From contig CAJNDT010006024.1 of the NCBI GenBank assembly GCA_905221615.1, positions 2,333,764-2,397,763 of the forward strand: DNA of 64,000 nt. Reading direction: 5' to 3'. Below the pieces are notes generated by a model. The model was not told where the DNA came from. It saw only the letters and a list, made by a program, of their open reading frames with translations, and ran no database searches. This stretch comes from Symbiodinium sp. CCMP2592. Taxonomy: Eukaryota; Sar; Dinophyceae; Suessiales; Symbiodiniaceae. The position numbers and the translations under genes were made by a program. Positions 51,486 to 63,874 of this stretch are shown here, piece after piece (position 1 is the first letter of the stretch; every line of letters begins with the position of its first letter).

Positions 51486-51669
51486 CTTGGAGGATCATGG
51501 GGCTTAGTAACTCTGGCTATACAGAAGGTAACTCGCGTAAGGTTTTGGGTTTAGGGTTTAGGGTTTAGGGTTTAGGAGGGGTTTAGGGTTTAGGGTTTAG
51601 GGTTTAGGGTTATAACTCCAATTAAGGTACTTATGACGGTTACTGACTAAGTCCCATGAGCCTTTTCAG
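51486..51669. mobile_element. Family A foldback interrupted by a TTTAGGG array
   Basis: CTTGGAGGATCATGGGGCTT on the left and AAGTCCCATGAGCCTTTTCAG on the right are family A ends. Between them, 51541-51610 holds about nine TTTAGGG-type heptamers with one AGGAGGGG interruption. Family A interior sequence resumes at TTATAACTCCAATTAAGG. Confidence 0.82.
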
Positions 51670-52250
51670 TGAAGCACCCTAAGACTTGAGGAACCTGAAC
51701 CGAAGGCAAAAGCTTTCGGCCGGCACCTACCTGAGAAAACATTAGAACCGGGGCTTGTGGATGTTATAGTATAGGACTCTGGTAAAAGCAAGTATAGGGA
51801 ACGGTACGAAAAAATCTTGGCTTCAGGCTTCTGAATTAAATAGACTCCGGCCTGGCAAAGAAGCTTCTGGACCCATCGCGCCGAGCCGCGGAAGTTGACA
51901 AGCCTACATTCCCCTCACGAAGGGTACTACAAGGATTCTAAAAAGGTGACTTTGAGTCAGGGTTACTTTGGGTTCCTCTCTAGCGAGAGGAAATTCGGCA
52001 CAGAGCGCCGAGTATCTTGGGATTCGATGCTTTGGCCAGGCCTCAGATCTGAGATGCTGACTATCGCCAGGAAGGGTTTAGGGTTTCGGATTTCGGGCTT
52101 GCAGGGCATAAGGTTTAGACAAAATCCTATATAGTGGGGTAGCTGCGTCCGCTACCGGACAACGGGCATCCATTCAGCCTCCGCCGACACCTCGCGACCG
52201 GCGTCGCCTCTTGCGACGAGTCGCCGCCGTGTGGCACCGAACAGCCAGTG
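51670..52250. other. Intergenic sequence, nothing identified
   Basis: A degraded family G-like stretch (GTTATAGTATAGGACTCTGG, AGTATAGGGAACGG) lies at 51765-51830. No gene is supported. Confidence 0.35.
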
Positions 52251-52254
52251 AAGG

Positions 52255-54400
52255 CACACAATCCCAGGCTAGCAAGCATGACAGTCGTAGTGCGCAACGT
52301 AGCAGTGCATCTGGTCTCGTTCACGAAGCATTGGCAGAAAAGCAAATCTGCTGGAGGCTGTATCTGCGGCAAGAGCGGAAGAGATGCGCGGGTTGAAGCA
52401 CGACCTCACCAGTGGCCCGGCGGGAGAGGCCGGGAGCCTCGGTGACCGTGAAGGCAGAGCCTGCGATGCAGCAAAGCACCCGAGGTAGGGCCCAAAAAAA
52501 GCACATAAGCAAAAATTAGGGTAGGGATATCCCATATAAATCCCCGTATAATGAAGCCCGGAGCTCAGCCGACACTTTGCCTCGCAAAGCGGAGCATCAT
52601 CCCAGCGAGGACAAGAGCGTCCGGGAGGGAAAACTGCCCTGGCGCGCCTGACAGTGAGGTCGCACACTTGCACGAACCTGCCTGGCCTGGCTATGTCCAT
52701 GAGATGCAGGATGTGCTGATTGCCCAGCCGTCAGTGGCGTCGACCGAAAAGATCACTGCGGCCACCGCTGCTTTGGGAGTGGTCTGGTCCAGCCTGCAGG
52801 AGGAGGAGATCTTGCGGATCGCCGCTGCACTGAAGGCTTTTACTACTGTCACTGGAGCGGGCGTGGTGTGAGGCGTTTCTCCTTCGACGCAAGTACGACT
52901 TCCAATGGAAGGGAGAAGCCGAGCCAGTGGCACAGCCACATTTTTACTCTAAACCCTTAAACTCAAAACACTGAACCCTAAACCGCTAAACCCTAAACCC
53001 CTAAACCAGCAATGCTGCGTCCGCCTGAGAGCGCAGAAAGTTAGGACAAGTGAGTCAAATCTTTCTCTGCGGTTTTTTTGGCTGCTAAGGACAGGCAAGG
53101 ACGGAGGGCTCCACAGGACGAGTGTCGTGGAGACCTCGCACACATCTTTGCGCGGTGCGTCTGAAGAGGCCGAGATACGCAAGAACTAGCCCAAGGTGAT
53201 GACCACAGGAACTGTCTCGGAGCAGTGTCTGTGCCGGTGCTTGGCCATCTCAGCTGGGACAGCCACAACATCGTGCAGCGCACAGAACTTAGTCTTTATT
53301 GTAGGCTTGTTTACATGGCTTAGATCGGATTTGCGAGCCCTGCACGTGTTCTGAACGGGTTCGTTTGTTTGCAAAGAGCAGACAGTGGCCCAAGTCATGA
53401 CAGCATCTCTACGGCGTAACCTTTCCCTAACCTGGACAAGACTTCAAGCGACAACATCACCATGAATGCCAAGCATATGCAGCCGGATGGTAAAGAAAAC
53501 ACCTTCTGTTGTTGTTCTGACACATTGCATCGCAAAGCCGGCCAACAAACGAGAGATTGAAACGAGCCAGGATACACTGCATCCCCATACCCTAATGGCC
53601 CGACTTCGAGACTCGATGAAGGCATGTCAATGTCAACCTGTTGAGATGCCATGCGGCACGCCACGGAAAGGACGTGTGGACACTTTACAAGCTCAAGTTA
53701 TGCCGGCACGTATGCAGTATGCATAACGGCAGCTGCGGAGCATTGCAGTGGCTGCAAGAAAGAGATCCGCAGAGGGCTGGCTGGTAATCAAGGTCGAGGA
53801 TTTAGGCTTTGTATGGTTTAGGGGGGCGAGACATTTGTTGCAGAAATCCCTGAACCCTAGATCCCGCCCCCCAAACTGCCCGAATTCGCAAAGGGCTGGC
53901 GTTCCAAAACGGAAGCTCCCTACAACATCAGCCAGGACACACGATTTTTGCACATTGGCGCGATACATCATGTCGCGGGGTATGGAGTTTGGGCTCTGCA
54001 GATTGTTACCTGGAGAATATAATGTAAAGGCAGAAAGCTCTTTTTAGAGGAATCCGCGAGAAACAGACCGAAAACTCCGCTCGCTGTCAACCAAAGTGGC
54101 ACATGTGCTCTGCGGGCACCTTCCCCCACCAAATCTGTGCAAACTAGCGGCTAGCAACCGCTCTGGCAGGGAGTTGTGCGCCGGAAGTGCCCGGTTGAGT
54201 CACATGCACACGAAGTATTGCCGGCAACAAACGGCCAAGGGTGATGTCCGCAAAAATGCCTAGTAGCAGTGCCTCTTAGAACATGGCGCTGTCAGCTTCA
54301 ATTGCCACAACATGGTCTGTAGCCGAAAGCTTCTTCATCCGCCTGCGTTGGCCAAAGTGCCCTCCGCACATGTCCTGAGCGAGCGCAACCGACACCCAGA
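52255..54400. repeat. Low-copy repeat, partial copy Z
   Basis: 52265-52490 matches 36855-37060 and 43405-43610 (GACAGTCGTAG, GCAGCAAAGCACC). 52552-52700 matches 44860-45025 and 55605-55770 (GGAGCTCAGCCG, GAGCATC-TCC-AGCGAGGA). 53670-53710 matches 45835-45860 and 56665-56695. 53990-54180 matches 56860-57030 (TTGGGCTCTGC, CGCGAGAAACA). The order is the same as in copies X and Y, so this is a third colinear copy with its own insertions. Confidence 0.65.
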
Positions 54401-55850
54401 CAACGTCGGAATGTGAGAACTGCATATACCTCTTTGTCCGTGTGGTCGTAGTCTGCATGGGCTGTGTGCGTGTGTGCACAGGAGCATGTGCGTGGGGACC
54501 CAAGCGGGCTGGCGAACAGGCAAATGTAAGGACAGGCAACTTAGATGTTCGATCACTGCATGCACGCAAACAGTCTCCCAAACCAGCTTTATGCCGATAC
54601 TGGGGGCTCTACCCCTAAATCCTAAACCGCCAGCGCTAGCCAGAAGGCTTTCGTTCGGGGTGGTTTCAAGGCTGGGGGACACCTGCGGACCCATTCATCA
54701 CAGCTGGTATAGCGAAACTTGAAACCGGAACCCTGCAAGGTAAGGCTTAAATTTAGGGCTTTCGGTGAGTATGGGGTTAGCAGTAGTAGAAGCCCTACTT
54801 TATGTGTGGAATGCACCTATCGCAAGCCGCGCTGCCCCGCTGCACGCGCTCACCTTCAACTGAACCTCGCAGCCCCAGACAGCTTGGGCTTGAGATCTTT
54901 CCTCAACCACCAAGGAGCAGCTACTGGGAGGCTGCTGAGTGCGGACTTTCTGGAAGGAGTCGAGGCCAAGCAAAGTGGCAAAGCCTCTGAAGAGCCAAAG
55001 AGCAGGAAGCAGTGAGTGCTGCCACGAAGACTCAAGGGAGCCGCTGTTGCAGGCCCTTATCAGGCAGGACTTCTGTGATGAGCCTGGGGTGAGGAGTTCA
55101 AGCATTCGGGAAGTCGGATAAATCTTTGGGCTCTTAGAGAGGTGCCATCGCTTCGAAGCATCGGCTAACCTCCGGTACATTGGCCATAGTGGTGCACGCA
55201 GAGGACCTGGTCTACAAGCGCATCTAAACTGTAAACTCTTTAAGGCAATGTCCCCACAAGGCGGTAGGCTTGAATACTGTGCGTTTATGTGCTTTCTGGC
55301 CCCTAACTCTCGTCCAAGTCCCAGGCGAAATCCAAATCAAGGCCTACGCAAAGCGGGACAGCATTCGATGGCACGTATGTCCTTTCAGAGGTTCTTTTGT
55401 GCGGCCTGAAGCGAGTGATGCTGCAGGCAAAGCCGATAGCATTACCAGGACCCTCCTTGTGCCCTCAAAAAGGGGTATATGGTCCCAAATAAGGGGCATT
55501 TAGGGTCTAATGATGGTAGATGGAGGGTCTAGGTATATTCCTGTTCATTGTAATATCGACCCGCAAGCCCTTTTCGAGCCATTATAAGGCCCCTACAGTA
55601 TGCGAAACAGCCGTCGCTCTCCGATGGAGCTCAGCCGGCACCTTGCCTCGCAAAGTGGAGCATCTTCCGAGCGAGGACCAGTACGTTGGGGCGGGAAAGC
55701 TGCCTCGGCACTCTGGGCAGACCGGACGCGGACGTGGAACACTGGCACTAACCTGCCTTGCCCGGCTGTGTCTATGGCATCAGACGATGCCTTGCCCAAA
55801 GAGTTCAGGACAGCTGAAAACCTCTCCCAGGGCCTTGCGAATCTTCCAAG

Positions 55851-55958
55851 TGGGAGTTTCCGAAGACTAGGGGGCACCTTGTTTTGGGGTCCTCATAATA
55901 AGGATCCTACTATTTAGGGTACTAAATTATGATGGTCCCCTACTGTCGGAAACTCCCA
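55851..55958. mobile_element. Family D foldback MITE, specific to repeat copy Y
   Basis: TGGGAGTTTCCGAAGACTAGGG is inverted to CCCCTACTGTCGGAAACTCCCA. The middle has GGTCCTCATAATAAGGATCC. It is the best-preserved family D copy. Confidence 0.88.
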
Positions 55959-56111
55959 AATCTATCCTCAATGTGTTTGTGCGAAGTGCCAGCCGAAGAA
56001 CAAAACAAGAGTCAAGGCAAAGCGCGCCTGAGGCAGATGCCGCGCTAGCCGGGCCAAGGCTGTAGGAAAAAGGTCTGTCGGGGGCCCAAAAACACTGTGT
56101 TCATTGTTAAT

Positions 56112-56182
56112 CCAAGGCCTTAATAAGTAGACAAGGCTTTGGGGCCCATTATACTATAATTATCATAAGGAACCCCTAATTT
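56112..56182. mobile_element. Partial family G element
   Basis: AAGGCCTTAATAAGTAGACAAGG and CCATTATACTATAATTATCATAAGGAACCCC represent the left two thirds; the right end is missing. Confidence 0.6.
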
Positions 56183-58947
56183 CACCCGAAGGCTATGGAT
56201 GGGCAGCGACAATTGAAATGGCCTCATGGGCGAAACTGGTATCGTGAACACCCCACAGCTGCGCATGAAGAGGCGAATCCCCTCAGATGGGGCAGCGTCT
56301 GAAAGATCCTGGAGGTCTCATGCAATGGACTGCAAAGGCACCCCCTGTAGGCAAAGACCAGCCAGGGGTGATGATCAGAAGTTTGTCTTGCCACAGTCTC
56401 GAGGCTCTTTCCGGGGCCCCCTAAGAGGAACCTGGCGGTCGTGTGCCAGAGAGGTTACGCTTCACGGGCTCGTGCGCACAATGGCGTACGTTGGCTTTGG
56501 GCCCTCTGCATGCGCTATGAATAGGCTCTCCGTTGGAGGTCTGTGCTCAAAACGAAGCAGCATACGCTGAGCTCGTAGATCTTCAATATGACACTTGGCG
56601 GAACGAACTGTGCACATGCTGAGATGCAACGAGGCACGCACACCACAGGAAGCATCGCTGAGAGCATTACAAGATCAAGTCATGCCAGTTCCTATGCGCC
56701 GCTCCGGTTGCAACATACTGAAAACCTGAGGCCCCTAAACCCTAAACCCTAGGCATGCATGGAGGCCGGGCCCGAGCCAGTGTGACCAGCTTTAGCATGG
56801 ATCTTCCCTGCTCTAACCCCCACCATTCTCGGCCTGCACACGCGGCCGCGGGGGCTTTTGGGCTCTGCGAAGTCTGGTGCAAATTATACTATAAAAAGAC
56901 AAAAGGCTAGGAGGTCGCGAGAAACACGCCGGAAAACCCACTGGCTGTCACATACTCCGCGGACACCTTCCTTCTGCAAATCCGCAGAATCTGGCAGCTA
57001 CCACAGATGCTGGTTTGGGGTTTTGGTTTAGGGTTTATTGGAATGAGCCCAGTTGGGTCAAAAGCCCTCTCTGCTAGCATCATCACAGGCGCGACACTAA
57101 CATGTCCCTCCTCTGTAGCATGATTTTCCGCGTGCTGCTGGGATACTCTGGGTGTTGGGCCACAAAAATACCTACATGGCAACAGTTTTGATTTGCAGAC
57201 CAAGGGCATGTGTTCGAAGCGAGTTTGCAAGGACCTTTGCCTACTGAATCTCGTGCCTGGACTGAGTGGGCACGTATCCTGCACTTTGTAGAAACCAAGG
57301 AGAAAAAAGTATAAACTTCTATTTCAAAATAGTTCCTTTAAGGAACAAGTCCTGAAAAAGCATTCAAGCATGGTACTCCAGAGCCCAGTATCAGGCCCCC
57401 TCTCCTTGCTTGCGGCCCTGAACCCTTAGCCTGCCACTCCCAGACAGTGCCAGAAACTTTGACGGAACATCGGCCAAAGAGGTGGGCCAGAGGACGTTCC
57501 TAGGCCCTAACCCCTAAATCCCAAACCCCTAAACTCCAAAACCCTGACTTTCCTAGGCCGCACTGTAAAGCTCCGGCCAGGCATGGTAGCGGCGCCATGG
57601 AGACTCCAGGATCACCCCCAACTGCTCGCCCCTTGCCTCGTAGCATTGGGGTTCAAGCCTGTCTTCGGATTTTTGGGGTGTTGGGCCGGGTTTAGGGTGT
57701 TAGGGCTTCGGGTTTGGGGTTTTAGGGGTGACCTTTGCCACAGAAATCCTCTGAGTCAGCAACCAGCAGCACTGTTGGAGACCTCCGGGTTGCTAGACTG
57801 TGCTTAGGGCTTTGTCTTTCTAGTTTAACGAAATTTCGCTGCACTCTTGGCACTTACCTGTCAAACAGGTACATCCTCATGTTGCTTTCCGTTTTGAGGT
57901 CGGAGATGGATGCTCGGCTACAGCCAAAACCGCTGCCGCCGGAAGACTAACTATCAAAGCTTCAAAAAACCGAAGGGGGACAGCGCCGTCCCACAGGCTA
58001 CGCTGCCGCCACGGATATTGCTGAGCAGTTCGGGCACTGGCAAAACGAATCCTGTCCTCAACTCAGCAACATCCCACAACGGCAGAGACACGCTCGGCAC
58101 TCATTAGGGCAGGGCAGTGCACCACAGTGAACAGTGCTCTGAACGTGCACTGATACTGCTGCGAAATCTCATCCGTAAATTGCTGCTAGCGCGGAGCGGG
58201 TGCAACGGGCAAGCCCCTTTGCAGCCAATGTTTCCCATGCCACACCCTTTAACCCATCGTGCCGAGCGCAAGACCCTGAAACACAGAATGATGAAGGGCA
58301 AGTGCAGCCAACGAAATCCTAAGACATCCATGGACATCGAAGGACATCGAGGTATCCTTCCCGTACCAGAGCTTCGATCACTGCCTGATGCTAAACCCTA
58401 AACCAAAGCGCCGGCTTCCTGGCGATCTTTGCTGCACTGCGCTTCTTAGCATGGCCGACTGTGCTGACCAACGAGGCAATGCCCTGCTTGGGAAGTGGCG
58501 AATCGGAGGTGCAAGGTGGATTCAGCTGCTTGCCAGCACTCCAACAACCGCTGACACGCCGCTACAGATGCGAGACCCACAAAAGCACATGAAGAAACTA
58601 TCCAGACTGCGTACGGGAGCTGAAAGCAGGAATGGTGGAAAGTGAGATACTCAGTATCATGCACAGCATGTTCGGGAGAAGAAGCTCCCACGCGACGAAG
58701 CTGCCTTTGTGGCCGAAACGTTGTGCTATTCGCCGCGAGTCCTGAGCTTGGGGTACTGTTTGAAATGGCCCTTCGAGTCGTGCTGTTGATCATGCGTTTC
58801 CCCTAGACCCTGAACCAGGATCTCTGCCGCAGTCCTGCATGAACTTCGTCGACTGATCCGCTGCTCGGGGCCTCATCTCGCCACAGCTCTGCTCTGCTTC
58901 TGTGTTTACGGCTTAGGGTTTGGAGGAGAACCGTTGGGTTTCAAGGT

Positions 58948-59045
58948 TTCGGGGGTTTAGGGTTTAGGGTTTAGGGTTTAGGGTTTAGGGGTTTAGGGTT
59001 TAGGGGTTTAGGGTTTAGGGGTTTAGGGTTTAGGGTTTGGGGATC
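58948..59045. repeat. TTTAGGG array, near perfect
   Basis: About thirteen G-rich heptamers, every second or third one with an extra G, giving a 15-base TTTAGGGTTTAGGGG periodicity in the middle. Confidence 0.93.
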
Positions 59046-59159
59046 AGACCCTAGGCTTGCAGGCTTAGGGCCTCCTAGGGTTCAGGGGTTTGGGGCTCCT
59101 AGGGTTCAGGGGTGCAGGGTTGTCTTCGGGTCTGCGAGAAACCCCCATCTCCAAAATCC

Positions 59160-59271
59160 TCATGTAGGAACCTGACTAAGTAACCCTGGGCCTTTAACCC
59201 GCAAAATAGTCGGATTCATATAAGGAACCCTAATAAAGGGCCCAAGGTTTCCTAATCAGGCTCCTACATTA
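59160..59271. mobile_element. Family H foldback MITE (copy 2)
   Basis: CATGTAGGAACCTGACTAAG is an imperfect inverse of CTAATCAGGCTCCTACATT. The interior ATATAAGGAACCCTAATAAAGGG matches the copy at 24794-24904. Confidence 0.82.
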
Positions 59272-59412
59272 CCGGAAACCCGAGCTATCCCTCTCCGAAC
59301 ACCACATCCCAACCTGCGATCGAATCCAGGGTTCCCATCCTGTTGGGGCCATTACCCGGTGAGATGCCACAAAACCTAATCGGAGGGTTTATGCGTTTGT
59401 TGATTATTCGAA

Positions 59413-59413
<1 letters not shown>

Positions 59414-59458
<45 letters not shown>

Positions 59459-59495
59459 ATATAATATAATATAATATAATATAATATAATATAAT
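59414..59495. repeat. (AT)n followed by (ATAAT)n microsatellite
   Basis: About 18 AT units change into about eight ATAAT units. Confidence 0.95.
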
Positions 59496-59499
59496 CCTA

Positions 59500-60330
59500 T
59501 CACGGGTATGCAAATAACTCCTGTTGCGGCCCAAGGCGCAAAAGATGGCTTTCGTCGGGCGCACGACCATTGCGCCGTCGCAGCGGTGTGGATAAACGAG
59601 ACCTAAACCCTGGGTAGCCCTGCACCTCTGGGTGTTGATTGCCTGGTGGCGCTGCGGCAAAAGACTCTGGAACATGCCGAATATAAGAGCCGTATGAATA
59701 GGAATACAGTTCCAGGGTTCCTATGCAGGATACAATGTTCTTTGGTTTACGGACTTCAATAGAATAGGGGAAAGGGGGATCTTATACTATTGAAGTTATA
59801 CAAAGGAATCCTGAGGAAACATGTTGGTAATTGTTCAGGCTGCTCCATTACACGACTTCGACCGACTTCAATACGGGGCCGCAGCGGAGAAACCAAATCC
59901 AATGAATTGCTACAGCCATGCACAGGAAAGCACAAAAACCTCCTGGGTTAGGGTTCTGGGTTTAGGATTAGGGAATAGAGTTTCGGCTCTTGTGTTTGAC
60001 TCCTCAGCCAAAGCCTAGTTACTCACGAGATGTAACACAGCCTCCAGGTGATAATTTTCGAAGAAGGGGACCGCAACTGGGACACAGACACACAAAAACA
60101 CACACACACACATTTCCTATACCCCAATAACGTCAGAAGAATCTGCGACACGCGAACCTCAAGCTAAGCATGGCATTCTTCAAATGAAGAGATGGACCCA
60201 GTCCTAAATCGGTCCTAAATTATCGCGCGTCGTGCTGGCTTTTGGAATACTTGGTTTCTGCAGTTTAAAACACAAGAATCCTCACAGTTCATGTAGGGGC
60301 CTGACTTGTTCGACTTTAAAGTCCAGGGTT
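59500..60330. other. Intergenic sequence, nothing identified
   Basis: A degraded family G-like stretch lies at 59685-59820 and a (CA)n run at about 60087-60111. A half family H end (TCATGTAGGGGCCTGACTTG) is at 60290. No gene is supported. Confidence 0.35.
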
Positions 60331-60336
60331 TAGGGA

Positions 60337-60443
60337 CAGAGCCCAATACCCCTTAATTAAGCAATATACCTTAAATTATAAAGGGGCCTTGTATTATGGT
60401 TTAAGCTATATTCCTTAATTTAAGGAGTATTGGGCTCTCTGGG
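60337..60443. mobile_element. Family B foldback MITE
   Basis: CAGAGCCCAATACCCCTTAA and AGGAGTATTGGGCTCTCTGG are inverted, with ATATACCTTAAATTATAA and GGTTTAAGCTATATTCC inside. Confidence 0.9.
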
Positions 60444-60449
60444 TCTTGA

Positions 60450-61525
60450 TGGACGGGGTAACCACGAGGGAACATATTGTTGCAATTTTTTTAAAGCAAC
60501 CCTATTACTCTCCGCTGTTGCCTTGAAAGCGATACTTATAGGCCTAAGGTTCCTCACCGGGAGCTCTTGCCCGGACGTGAATGCACAAGAGCGAAGGGCT
60601 TCAGCAAATGTTTGGTGTTGAAACACTAAACCAAGCATTCAATCAGTCTATATGTGCATCGATGTGATACATACGACATCTACCATCCCGCGATTGCCAC
60701 GCTCCAAGCAAGTTGACTGTTGATTTTGTTCCTGACACGCACGAGTCACACAAGGTGCATTGGACTTTGAGACATGTTGGGCTTGCAGCCCGAAATGCTA
60801 AATCCGAAATCCTCCACCCCAAAACCCCCGAACCAATCTGCAAGCCTGACAATGCTACACCCTAACTCTGTAGAGAGTTCGCTGTAGCTGTAGTAGCTCC
60901 AGGTTCTCTCTGATTGCATCAAGGGTCTGAACGAGATCATGGGTTCGCCCACGATGGCTGATCGGAGCGAGCCGTGAATCAAGCACAACCACTCCGGTGG
61001 CGAAACTTCTGCTTCTGCAGGACGACTACTTAGTGCAGGAGCCTGGGACGAGCAGAAATGGATAAACCACAAGGCCTGTAACAACCTTCGAGCATCGAGA
61101 AGGCATAGCCAATGTGTCCTGGATGATATTATCGTAGAGTATATAGAACATGAACTAGAGCACATTATAGCATATTCTAATATATTGCTATCGTATGTTA
61201 TAGCATATTGTCGTACCTCGCAGTATATTATCGATTATTATCGCCCAAATGAAACAAAATATGCGCTTCGCTTGGAAATGCTTTCTGCGTCCTGAGCTCC
61301 TACGAAAGAACATCGGCTGGTCGGATCGACCCGGCTGACGTGCCCCTTTGAGGTTTAGGGTTGAGGGTTTAGTTTAGGGCGTAGGGCCTGCACGCAACCC
61401 TGCGTTTCTCAACGTCGAACAGGCCTACAGAGGCCTGCTGCGACGATTATCCCCCGTAAGCAGCCGAAAGGTAAGCTCTATCTACATGTGCGTACATACC
61501 TACGCACCTACATGCATACATGCAG
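60450..61525. other. Unique-looking sequence, no gene recognised
   Basis: Open frames of 60-140 codons occur on both strands but match nothing I know. A TATAGCATATT-rich patch at 61140-61225 resembles 1470-1630. Confidence 0.35.
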
Positions 61526-61529
61526 ACAT

Positions 61530-62450
61530 ACAGACTCTATAGGTGGAGAGAATCATAGATGGACAGATACAGACACAGACAGACAGATACACCGATAGTC
61601 AGATAGACAGTTATAGATAGATAGACAGATAGATAGACAAGACACACAGATGACAGACAAACAGACTGACAGACAGATAGATAAATAGAGAAATACAGTG
61701 AGAGCGAGAGAGAGGAAGAGAGAGCGAGAGAGAGAAAAGGATAGATAGATAGACAGACAAATAGGTAGGTAGGTAAGTAGATAGACGAAGAGATAGACCG
61801 ACAAGGAGGGATAAGCAGACCGAGAAAGATCAAGAGAGAGATGGAGACACAGACAGAGAAAGAAAGAGAGAGAGAGAGAGAGAGAGACACAGACAGATCA
61901 ACAGATAGGTAGACCAATGGATCAAAGTCTTGATAGATGGATCGATCAGATAGGAAAATCAAGAGATCGATCGATCGCTCGACCGATAGACAAATGGACG
62001 GATAGACTGCTAGACAGACTGACAAGCAGACAGACGGACAGACAAACACACAGACAGATAGATAGATGGACGCATGGATGCATTCATGCATGCATGCATA
62101 TCCACCCATGCATGCATGGATGGATGGATGAATTTGTCGATGGATGGCTGGCTGGCTGGGCGGCTCGATGGATGGATGGATGGATGGATGGATGGATGCA
62201 TGGGTGCATGGACGCATGGATACATGGAAGCATGGATGCATGGATGCATGGATGCATGGATGCATGCATGCATGGATGCATGGATGCATGGATGCATGGA
62301 TGCATGGATGCATGGATGCATAGATGCATGGATGGCTGGCTGGCTGGCTGGATGGATGGATGAGTGGATGGGTACATGGGTAAATGGGTAGATGGGTTCA
62401 TGGGTGGATGGGTAGACGGGCGTGGATAGAAAGATACACAGATAGAGTTA
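61530..62450. repeat. Tetranucleotide satellite: GATA/GACA, then GATG, CATG and GGCT
   Basis: 61540-62060 is an irregular GATA/GACA array with a (GA)n core at 61866-61888. From 62060 it turns into GATG and TGCATGGA repeats, including an 8-base ATGGATGC unit repeated about a dozen times (62215-62330), then GGCTGGCT and GATG. Because four divides evenly into a 12-base frame period, all frames stay open over long distances; the 100-260 codon frames here are artefacts. Confidence 0.95.
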
Positions 62451-62454
62451 ACTA

Positions 62455-62890
62455 CATCTGTGTCAGAATGCCATCAGAAAGGGTGATGGGCACTGGTTTC
62501 GCCGTCTACGCACATCGTCAACCGAGATACGTCCCGACACCGGTTCAAAACTTCTAGAACCATATGAAGGACTGCCTTTAAACACTCAAACCCACAATTT
62601 AAGCCGTAAACCCCACACCCTAAATCCTTACAGCCTTCAACCCAAACCTAAACCCAAACTGGGACCATAAAGCCCAAGGCTCCAAACCCCCTGGAAATAA
62701 AAACCTACCAAACCCCCTATGAAAGCCCTTCTCCACCAGCTGTGACCCTCAAACCATAAACCCTAAAACCCTAAACCCTAAACCCTAAAACCGTAAAGCC
62801 CCAGCTTTAGCCCTCATGTCCCGGCCAACTTTGGGGCCAAGACCTGGAGAAAAAGCTTGGCCACGTCGCGGAAGCCCCTCCTAGGTTCAG
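62455..62890. repeat. Intergenic sequence with CCCTAAA words
   Basis: C-rich heptamers are scattered at 62585-62660 and denser at 62755-62800. Otherwise nothing is identified. Confidence 0.55.
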
Positions 62891-62896
62891 GGCTTG

Positions 62897-63028
62897 CTAG
62901 GAGGGTCGGGGGACTTAGTAACTGGTTATTTTGAGGACTTCTCAGTACCATAACCCCAATTAGGGTCCCTTTTAGGGCACTTATAGGTCTACTTACTACC
63001 TACTTACTAAGTCCCCCGACCCTCCAAG
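62897..63028. mobile_element. Family A foldback MITE, intact subfamily copy
   Basis: CTAGGAGGGTCGGGGGACTT and AAGTCCCCCGACCCTCCAAG are inverse over 18 of 20 bases. It is the uninterrupted counterpart of 40626-40899 and of 8345-8476. Confidence 0.9.
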
Positions 63029-63102
63029 TAAGGCTTAGGGGTTAGGGTTCAAGGGTTAGGGCTTAGGGTTTGGGGTCTCGGGGTTAAGGGTCTAGGGTTT
63101 AA

Positions 63103-63202
63103 GCCTTAATTATGGAATATACCTTAGATTATAAGGGGCTTCACGATATAATTTTGAGATATATACCATACTCCCTAATATCGGGGTATCGGGCTTTGTG
63201 GG
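63103..63202. mobile_element. Family B foldback, degraded
   Basis: GCCTTAATTATGGAATATACC on the left and TCGGGGTATCGGGCTTTGTGGG on the right are recognisable, but the left CAGAGAGCCC end is lost to telomere-like sequence. Confidence 0.6.
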
Positions 63203-63304
63203 GGCAGAACAAATCGAGGCGTTATGGCTCGCAGGAAAAGTGGACCGTGGAGGGAAGGGACTCGCAGTTGTTGTCTCGGAGATTTCTTAAGCTTGAGCAA
63301 GGCT

Positions 63305-63500
63305 CAATATAGGGGCCTTAATAGTTAAAATAGGGTTTTGGGGGCTCCTTTAAAAGGGCTAGGTAATGGCTACTATAAGGGTTCTACAATACAGGGGCCT
63401 TAATAAGTAGAATAGGGTTTTGAAGCCCATTATACTACGATAATAATGAGGAACCCAAAATCGTGTTGGCAATTACTTGGGCCCCTATATTAGGCGAAAG
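63305..63500. mobile_element. Family G: one truncated and one complete element
   Basis: The first left end (TATAGGGGCCTTAATAGTTAAAATAGGG) stops after about 40 bases. A full element follows from about 63390 (ACAGGGGCCTTAATAAGTAG) to 63495 (TTGGGCCCCTATATTAG), with ATAATGAGGAACCC inside. Confidence 0.75.
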
Positions 63501-63644
63501 GTCCCGGCCCTTTGTGTTTTGTCCTGTCGTTTGTTTCTAGACCCGAAACGCTAAAGGAACCCTTAAAGGGGAAATCGCCGACCGGCCTTTTTGTGTCAGA
63601 AAAACCATACAGGGAGAGAGATAGAAGTGAAATTGCTGCGCGAC

Positions 63645-63725
63645 CGAACCCTACACCCTACACCCTAAATCCTAGACCCCTAAACCCTAAGTCCCGAACC
63701 CCGAACCCGAAGCCCGAAACGCCCA
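63645..63725. repeat. Degenerate CCCTAAA tract
   Basis: C-rich heptamers grade from CCCTACACC to CCCGAACCC. Confidence 0.8.
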
Positions 63726-63874
63726 ACCCCAACAGTCAAAAGAGGAACTGGGACTCTTAAACGCTGCGAGACATAATTTTTCGAGCCCTTTCTGATTTGA
63801 TGTAGAATACAGTTCCTTTAAAGGGTTCCGTTTCAAGGGATCTTTTGGGGATCTATGAGGGCTCTGCAGTATAT

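Larger units (their letters stand above)
54930..58830. repeat. Low-copy repeat, long copy Y
   Basis: Colinear with 43900-49350 through the anchors listed there. It lacks the (TTTAGGG)14 array and the family K element of copy X but carries its own family D element (55851-55958) and a partial family G element (about 56112-56182). Short telomere-like tracts occur at 56728-56750, 57505-57545 and 57690-57735. Confidence 0.8.

Noticed and set aside
59300-59370. B-box-like GGATTCGATCG on the minus strand
   Set aside because: No A-box or cloverleaf could be drawn around it.
61537-62401. Long open frames (up to 258 codons) on both strands near 62 kb
   Set aside because: They translate a GATA/GATG/CATG tetranucleotide satellite; repeats of four bases stay open in several frames at once.
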